The notes under the pieces are model-generated. The model was given only the letters and a program-made list of their open reading frames with translations, ran no database searches and had not been told where the DNA came from. From Liolophura sinensis (Eukaryota; Mollusca; Polyplacophora; Chitonida; Chitonidae): a stretch of DNA of 64,000 nucleotides. The stretch lies in assembly GCF_032854445.1 (NCBI RefSeq), contig NC_088307.1, positions 21,900,017-21,964,016 on the forward strand, written 5' to 3'. The first letter of the stretch is position 1. Every line of letters starts with the position of its first letter. The position numbers were made by a program, and so were the translations under genes. Below are positions 57,261 through 64,000 of this stretch, in pieces.

Positions 57261-59019
57261 TTAGATTTACCGATTGTGTTATTTGTTATAAAATTAATGG
57301 GTAAAGAAAACCGAGATGATATTCTTGGAAACAACAAATACCCTTTGTCAAACATTATACATGTCAAGTCTTCTTAGCACAGAGACCAAGAGTTGGATTT
57401 AGGCATGAGACTTTTTGAGTCAAAGTCTGATATGCTAAGGCGAGAGACGCTAAGCTACCACATTTCTAACTGTTTACAAAAGTCTAAAACTTTACAAGAG
57501 TTAGCGTTGAAGCAAAAGGGATTCCACAATATTGATTAGAAGTGTACAAACTAAGTCACCACAAAGTGGACAAATCAATTGATTTATTGATTGATTGATT
57601 AACCTGGTGTATAAAGTCTTACTTGGATTTTTTTTCACTTAGACCACATCCGCCAGGGTTTCGGGTGACGAATACCGGAGTTCCCGGAAATAAAAAAATA
57701 TGCCTCCCTGATACAATGTAACGCAATAGGAGGCAAAACGTGGTTGAAAACGTGATATAAAGAAACGGACTATAATTGTGATGATTATAAGACTTATACA
57801 GCGTGGCCGCCGTAGTCTAAGTGGAATATTGTTGAGGCCGCTTGAACAAAGACTCGTAGCCTAAGATTGTAAATCACTAAGATCGCGATCGTAGCCTTAG
57901 CTAACAATCGGCACGTTCTGGCACGAAGGGAATTTAAACCAATGTAAGTTTTAACTGAATTGAAAGTTGTAACTTACAATAAGAAATTACAATCGAATCG
58001 CACTTGTAAACATTTACAATCGCTCCCAAAAGTAAGGTTAAGCGCCAATACTCCAAAAGCTGTTACGGGCGTTTGCTTCATATGTTATAGCTCATAAGGA
58101 TGTAGAATTCTTTCAAAAGTGAAGGCAAGAAATGTTAATAACCGGTACATTGTCTATTTACACAGGTCAACTTTATGTACGAGTCAAATTTGGCCTACAA
58201 TCGCTACTCTAACAAGTAAAATTCATTTCTGAATCACGGGAAAGCACAGAACATTGTTAAATGAATTTCCAAAGAGTTTTCAGGGAGAAGCTTTGCACTT
58301 GTTGGCTATTCTGAGGATACTTAGTTTATGAAAACAATCGTGTTAACAAGAAACATTGTAGTTCTGTTGTTTGCAATGAAGAATATAGAAAATGCTTGTG
58401 TTTTTAGCAACAATATCTTGAACATGTGTTAATTTGTGAATACACCTGGCACCAAGAGCAATGGTGTTAAAATCACGATGTTAAGATTCAGGCCGAATGG
58501 CAAGAATACCGTGGTTTCGACAGGAGGAAAAAGTTTCCAGGAAACTCTCCAAGAATGGCAAACAGCTGTCCACCTTTATGTGTGTTTGGGGTCTATTCAC
58601 ACTCGTCGCCACACTGGGCAACATCGAAGCAAAAATGGTGAAAAATGTGCGATAAAATTTATGAAATGCATTGGAGTTCTCATAAAATCATAGGATAAAT
58701 TTTTAAGGATTCCAAAATATTTTTGATCGAACATAAACAGAGAGAAAGGTTTCTAAAAAAGCTCTTAAAGAAAATAATAGAGGAATTTTGTATGTTTCTG
58801 TTTCATGTATAGTTTAGCGGCCTTGAACAACGTACTGGTGTAAACCCAGAATGTTACAAAAATGTTATACTTCGAACATTTGACAACATTCCAATTTTAT
58901 GTTAAATTTTTAACATGCAAGGCTTTTCCTGATAAAAAATCTGTCTTCCTGGTTTCAACATATTACATGTTATTAATGACGTCATCAACATTTGTGTACT
59001 ATATTTATATATGATTAAG

Positions 59020-59178
59020 TCCCCGGGCGTATGTGGGAAGGTATTGCAGCAACCTGCGGATGGTCGTGGAGTTTCACCGGGATCTGTTCGCTTTCCTCTC
59101 ACCGTAAAGATGGCCGCCGTCGTATAAGTGAAATATTCTTGAGTATGGGGTAAATCACCAATGAAATCAAATAAATAT
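59020..59178 (+). mobile_element. SINE-A copy, head missing
   Basis: 'gtatgtgggaaggtattgca', 'cctgcggatggtcgtggagt', 'gccgccgtcgtataagtgaa', tail 'caatgaaatcaaataaat'. Confidence 0.92.
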
Positions 59179-59239
59179 GTAGGATAAATTTCACATTTGT
59201 TCTTCCTACCTACATTTATTTTGGATCTAGGCGACATTC

Positions 59240-59420
59240 CTGTACTAGTCGTTAGCTATAGTGGACGTTCCGGGTCATCAATTTTGAACAATTTTGAAAA
59301 CAGCGTTCAGTACAAACCACCAAAAAGGTAAGAAAGGGTGTAAAAAAAGAAATTAGGACTGAGATATGTAAGGGAAAGCCGTATACTGACCATGTTCGGT
59401 CAAACTGACACACCCAAGTT
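59240..59420 (+). repeat. Family Y copy
   Basis: 'gtggacgttccgggtcatca', 'tacaaaccaccaaaaaggta', 'aagaaattaggactgagata'. Confidence 0.6.
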
Positions 59421-59468
59421 GCAAACTTTCACAGTTCTAAATGAATACGTTTAACTGTTTCCTGGTAT

Positions 59469-60238
59469 GATGTAAATCGGACGTATAAATCGACAGTAGG
59501 TGCGAATGGACAAGGACGTGTAAATCGACATTATGCGCAAATGGGCAGTGATATAAATTGAGCTTGTAAATCAACATTACACGTGGATGGACATTGCTAT
59601 ATATCGGATATACATCGACATTACGCGCGAATGGAGAATATTACCAATTGAACGTATAATTCGACATTACGCGTGGGTGCAAAGGGATATAAATCGGACG
59701 CAGAAATCGACATTACGCGGATTTAGGAAATGATATAAATCGGACGTAGGCCTATAGAGCGACATTAGGTGTGAATGGGGCGGTGATATGAATGGTATGT
59801 GTCAAAAAACACGACTGGGTCGATAATGGTATAACTCGGACGAATAAATCGACAATACTAGCGGATCGACATTGATATAAATTGTGCGTGTAAATCGGCA
59901 TTACGCATGGATGGACAGTGATATAAATCGGGAGTGTAAATCGGCATTACGCGAGGATGGACAGTGATATAAATCGAGAGTGTAAATTGGCATTACGCGG
60001 ATTGACACTGATATAAATTCAAGGTGTAAATTGACATTACGCGGATTGACAGTGATATAAATCAGGAGTGTAAATCAACAGTACGCGCGGATGGACAGTC
60101 ATATAAATTGGGCGTGTAAACAGACATTAGGCGAGGATGGATAGTGATACAAATTGGGCGTGTAAACCGACATTACGTGCGGATGAGCAGTGAACTCCAT
60201 CGGGCGTGTACATCGACATAACGCGAGGATGGACATTT
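59469..60238. repeat. 46-bp minisatellite, about 17 copies
   Basis: Unit 'gtgtaaatcggcattacgcg' + 'aggatggacagtgatataaa' + 'tcggga' (about 46 bases; some units 43). CpG-rich within A/T-rich surroundings. The right end touches the candidate signal-peptide frame at 60316. Confidence 0.92.
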
Positions 60239-60250
60239 TCACCAAAATCA

Positions 60251-60316
60251 TTCGACATGGGAAAAGCCTTATCATGACAGAAAACAACAACAAGAGCAAC
60301 ACGGAAGGTAGATTCA
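60251..60316 (-). CDS. Alternative upstream signal-peptide exon for the protease (speculative)
   Basis: An ATG at 60316 on the minus strand opens a peptide starting MNLPSVLLLLLFSVMI, a strong hydrophobic signal-like core. It lies about 4.7 kb upstream of protease exon 1. A donor in the phase needed by exon 1 (phase 1) exists only as a weak GTCGAA. Hydrophobic runs also arise by chance, and the sequence is directly beside a minisatellite. Confidence 0.15.
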
Positions 60317-61290
60317 TATCTCCAAACACAAAACACCTGCATATGTGAATAAAAACAAAAAACACAACACAAACATCAATAAGTGGCTTATCCAAACGCT
60401 AAATCGAATGGGCAAAATCAAGAACTGTTTATGTCTTTCACGTATTTAAAGAGATATCTGTTGGCAAACAACTCCATAAAATGAATCTGAACTTCTGAAC
60501 CCGGCTAAACAAATAGTAATAAACAGAACAAATGTTTGTCCATGCTGAAGGAACATTGCTAACCCGAAAGTGGTTAGAATTCTTCGTAATCTATGCCCAC
60601 TCTCTTTGCGGAAAGTAAACCCAGCCGTCATTACGTGCAGCGCATGCATAACGTACCGTAGTACCGAAAGACTACAACCGAGTGCTGTATCTAATACCGC
60701 TTATCCTGGGGCTAGGGGCCATAAAGGTAGCCATGCTCATTACATCTGCATGATGTCTTTATGAACTTTTTCAATCAAAGCGCGACTGAGATACTTGTTT
60801 AATTGTTATTTGACCTGGAACTCATCCATGGACTACGAATTTGAAATTTTGTCTTTGGGAGCTAGTGTTAAACGTTGTTTCGGAAATGGATCTTGCGATT
60901 ATCGACTGGGAAGGCCCTTTACTGACTACGAATGGTATATGAATGTCGGACATGACGCTTATATTTATCCTGTAGTGTCACTAATGAGTTTACCGTAATA
61001 CACAGATATTACGAAAAAAAATTTCATTGTAACTCAACTTTTCGGCATTTTATTTAGCCATCGTCAGGAGTGTTCAAAATGGAACAGACAATGACATATA
61101 TACATTGGGCAATGATATGGGTTGTTATAGTAAATAAACAAGCAAACCTCATAACCAGTGATTTTAAGGACTTATAAACAGAAATGACAGAGAATCAACT
61201 AATCATAAACCCAAAGTTAGATAACTGACTAACAAACAAAGCAACAGGTAAAATATGTCTATAGTTATGAAAGGCTGTGATAAGAAAAAA

Positions 61291-61348
61291 GTCTGGGGGG
61301 GAAGGGGAGGGGGAGGCGATGGAGGAGGAGGGGGAGGGGAAGGGGAAT
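61291..61348 (+). repeat. Purine-rich G-run tract
   Basis: 'ctggggggggaaggggaggg' and further GGAGG runs; only a few non-G/A bases in 58. Quadruplex- or triplex-capable. Confidence 0.8.
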
Positions 61349-61422
61349 AGACAGGGTATCATTGACCATATCTATATGCTTTTAATTTATGATCAAGTTT
61401 ATATAAATAGTAGTTTATAATA

Positions 61423-61428
<6 letters not shown>

Positions 61429-61506
<78 letters not shown>
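61429..61506. repeat. (AT)n microsatellite
   Basis: About 38 AT units. Confidence 0.97.
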
Positions 61507-61508
<2 letters not shown>

Positions 61509-61684
61509 CCATTTATGCATTCCACCGAAGGACTATACTTGGGTGCTTTAATAAACAACTTTATGTAAAAAAAAAAACGGGGACGATGCCGTCAGGCATA
61601 GTACCGAACCACTACACCTGGGTGATTTTAGGAAAAGCTTTACTTAAAAACAGTGAAGGTGCTCTGTATGCATTGTTGATGCGG

Positions 61685-61990
61685 CTGGTGGACTACCAGA
61701 GCAGCGACGACAGTGTGATAGTTGCCAAATGATAATACGTAACCAGGTGAAAAACGGCCACTTGTCAATTTACCTCAGGGTTTTTCTCTAACTGTTCATG
61801 TCAATGCTTAAGAAGTAGCGAATTACACGCCCCAAGCCCCATGGCATAAGCAGAATTAGGAAAAGAAAATATATGGAATGATGTTTATGACAATTTATTA
61901 GACATCACTGTTCTAGAATTACCCAGTATGCTGTGTTTTCATCACATCACATGAAAATAATGCAAAGCTAGTTGGCCACGAGGCCTTCAG
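61685..61990 (+). repeat. Family X copy
   Basis: 'ccagagcagcgacgacagtg', 'catgtcaatgcttaagaagt', 'gcataagcagaattagg', 'attagacatcactgttctag' and 'tgctgtgttttcatcacatc'. A 134-codon plus frame starting after it (62018-62422) has no recognisable content. Confidence 0.83.
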
Positions 61991-62529
61991 CAGAATATAC
62001 TTCATAAATGAACCACTTTGAGATTCCGTGCCCCACTGACCCAAATTATGTTCGACAAGTCAAATATTTTGAGATGTTTACAATACGTATACAGAGACAT
62101 AGCATCTGGATGGGAGACAAAACAACATATTGATTACGTAAATCTGCCATTTTCTTTCAGCTTTCGTCCAAAGGGAATTTACATCAGTGATGATAAAAAA
62201 AAACAGAAGTGTCAGCCGTTTTGCCGGAGAAAAATTATATCCAACCAAATAACACTTGACACAACATATGGCCACACATATCACCTGTTTGACGATATCA
62301 CGTGCCCCTATTGGATCACGAAGTTTCACGCGGAAGACACTATTTACCTTTTTATAGAAGAACACAATGATCCCCATACTCTTTACACAAAAGTAAACCG
62401 ATCACCATCTGTTCAAGGCTGATCTAAGAGTATAAGTATCAATGATAGCATCTTCAAATTTGATCGAAATGAGTAGATTCAAAGCCTTACAGAAAACTCA
62501 GAAACATGATCCTCTTATATACAAAACTT

Positions 62530-62584
62530 AGAAAACGCCTTGAGTACGGTGGAAAATACAAATCAAATAAATAAATAAATAAAT
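62530..62584 (+). mobile_element. SINE-A tail fragment
   Basis: 'cgccttgagtacggtggaaa' and 'caaatcaaataaataaataa'. Confidence 0.8.
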
Positions 62585-63054
62585 GAATCAAAAATCGTTT
62601 GGGCTACGAACTGGTCAAATCGTGTCAGTGTCAAGCATTTTTTGTTGTCTGCTAACACCAGGAAAATCATGTGAGTGTGATCTGTGTACACCTGTAATCC
62701 TGTTGTTACATCATGCATATTTTGATTGTTTAATGGCGACAGTGGTGCGACGAAGTTACAGTTCGTACGTTTGTACAGTACGTAAATTTGTACGTTTATT
62801 TCATTCGATCGAGCATATAATTCAGTTAGGTGTCTTTCTTTTAGTGAGAAACTGAATACAGTTAAACTAATAATGTCAAGAGACACGTTTATCCCAACAA
62901 CTTCATTTACTGTCATAAATGACCAAAATAAATCTCAAGCCGCGGTGAAATATTCAAGGGTCAGCCAGCCCCTCATAAATCTGTTTGTGACGAGATGTCA
63001 AACGTCCGAGTATCGTCGCACCAAACTACAGTAGTAATTAACTTCTATGCCCAT

Positions 63055-63370
63055 GTCAGTTTTGTCTTGTTTGTTGTTGACGTTATGACCCTAATTGAGG
63101 GAATATGTAACAACTGCATCGGTTTTGTCTTGTTTGCTGTTGACGTTATGACCCTAAATGAGGGAATATGTAACAACTGCATCAGTTTTCTTGTTTGTTG
63201 TTGACGTTATGACCCAAAATGAGGGAAAATGTATCAACTGCGTCAGTTTTGTCTCGTTTGTTGTTGACGTTATGACCCTAAATGTGGGAACATGTAACGA
63301 CTGCGTCAATTTTTTCTCGTTTGTTGTTGACATTATGACCCTAAATGTGGTAACATGTGACAACTGCACG
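63055..63370. repeat. 63-bp minisatellite, five copies
   Basis: Unit includes 'tttgttgttgacgttatgac' and 'cctaaatgagggaatatgta' + 'acaactgc' (about 63 bases). Multiple-of-3 length keeps frames open on both strands with a 21-residue period. Confidence 0.9.
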
Positions 63371-63499
63371 CATGTATGCAGCTGACCAAAACTGTCTATT
63401 GTTGACACTGTTTGCAAAATGGCCGTCATTTCCGCTGCAATCATACTAATTGGACTCCAAATTAAGTAGCCGGCGTCAACATTTCTAAATCATCCGTCA

Positions 63500-63630
63500 A
63501 CCAAGGCTTAAGCAGAAGTAGATAAAAACAGTATGCTATGCTGTTAATTGCAATATGTCACCACTAATCAAAATACTGCATTCTCATCACCTCCTAATGC
63601 ACAAACACATTAAAATAATGTAAAGGAACC
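63500..63630 (+). repeat. Family X copy, 3' part
   Basis: 'aaggcttaagcagaagtaga', 'atgctgttaattgcaatatg', 'aaaataatgtaaagg'. Confidence 0.72.
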
Positions 63631-63779
63631 ATACTTCGGGGATGTTTAGTTCACCAGCACAATTTCGATGTATGTAGAAATACAGTATACATCTTAATAC
63701 AATCTCACAACCATATCAACAAATAGCTCAAAAAAGCCAAAAAGACTAAAACCAACAATAACACTAGTTAGATTTAAAT

Positions 63780-63990
63780 CTTTGCGTCGAAACAAACATT
63801 CGTATACCAGCCGTCAACCAATAAGGACGTTCCAGGTCAACAATCGCAAGGCCAATTCCCAAAACGACATATAACACAAACCACCAAAGAACTAAGAAAG
63901 TATATAAAGTACGAAAATAGAACGTAAATGAATAATAAGCTGTTATCAGTTTTCAGGAATGATAATCTTTATTTCAGAAGCCAAATCAAA
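63780..63990 (+). repeat. Family Y copy at window edge
   Basis: 'tcgtataccagccgtcaacc', 'ggacgttccaggtcaacaat', 'caccaaagaactaagaaagt'. A second match to the first part occurs at 24680-24800. Confidence 0.65.
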
Positions 63991-64000
63991 CTATATTTTC

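Noticed and set aside
62018-62422. 134-codon plus-strand frame
   Set aside because: Begins at the end of a family X copy; no recognisable motif.

Overview
This is a 64 kb piece of an animal nuclear genome, most likely from a marine mollusc. It is not bacterial: coding sequence is sparse and split into exons with GT...AG introns, and about 31 fragments of one tRNA-derived SINE family are scattered on both strands. I believe that family, with its head reading like 'cctccgtggctcagttgg' and its (AAAT)n-type tail, to be common in bivalves and gastropods. That assignment is from memory, not from a search.

Two genes are well supported, both on the minus strand. (1) At the left edge (204-901) lies the 5' end of a secreted chitin-binding protein with a signal peptide, one complete six-cysteine peritrophin-A (CBM14) domain, a second domain, and a Thr-rich mucin-like linker that runs out of the window. 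(2) Five exons between 37034 and 55558 make a complete chymotrypsin-fold (S1) serine protease domain. It has the His-Asp-Ser triad and all five expected disulfide pairs, spread over about 18.5 kb with introns of 0.8-10.8 kb. Its S1 pocket is unusual (Gly189, Leu216, Asn226), and its activation site has Met rather than Arg or Lys before the new N-terminus. Both genes contain one spot where the frame is off by a single base: the exon 4/5 junction of the protease and the second domain of the chitin-binding gene. These may be assembly errors or real lesions. A third, weak exon candidate (43998-44210, minus) sits in the largest protease intron.

The rest is repeat-rich. Several layers are visible. 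SINE-A is the dominant family, and several copies have clear target-site duplications. SINE-B and SINE-C are two further SINE-like families. Family X is a non-coding dispersed repeat with a core of about 200-480 bp in some 20 places; I do not recognise it. Family Y is a companion repeat, in one place joined to X. There are short hairpin or inverted-repeat elements (28859-29106, 41346-41490 and smaller palindromes). At least ten minisatellite arrays have different periods (16, 21, 23, 31, 33/66, 39, about 45, 46, 46, 63 bp), two with a higher-order structure, and there are three long (AT)n tracts. One G-rich minisatellite runs almost up to a 200-base assembly gap (35332-35531).

Layout: 1-1.1 kb chitin-binding gene 5' end; 1.1-37 kb intergenic, dominated by repeats and satellites; 37-55.6 kb protease gene with repeat-filled introns; 55.6-64 kb upstream region with SINEs, family Y, a 46-bp and a 63-bp minisatellite and possible upstream signal-peptide sequence. 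I found no virus, CRISPR, operon or true tRNA/rRNA gene. Most other open frames look accidental.
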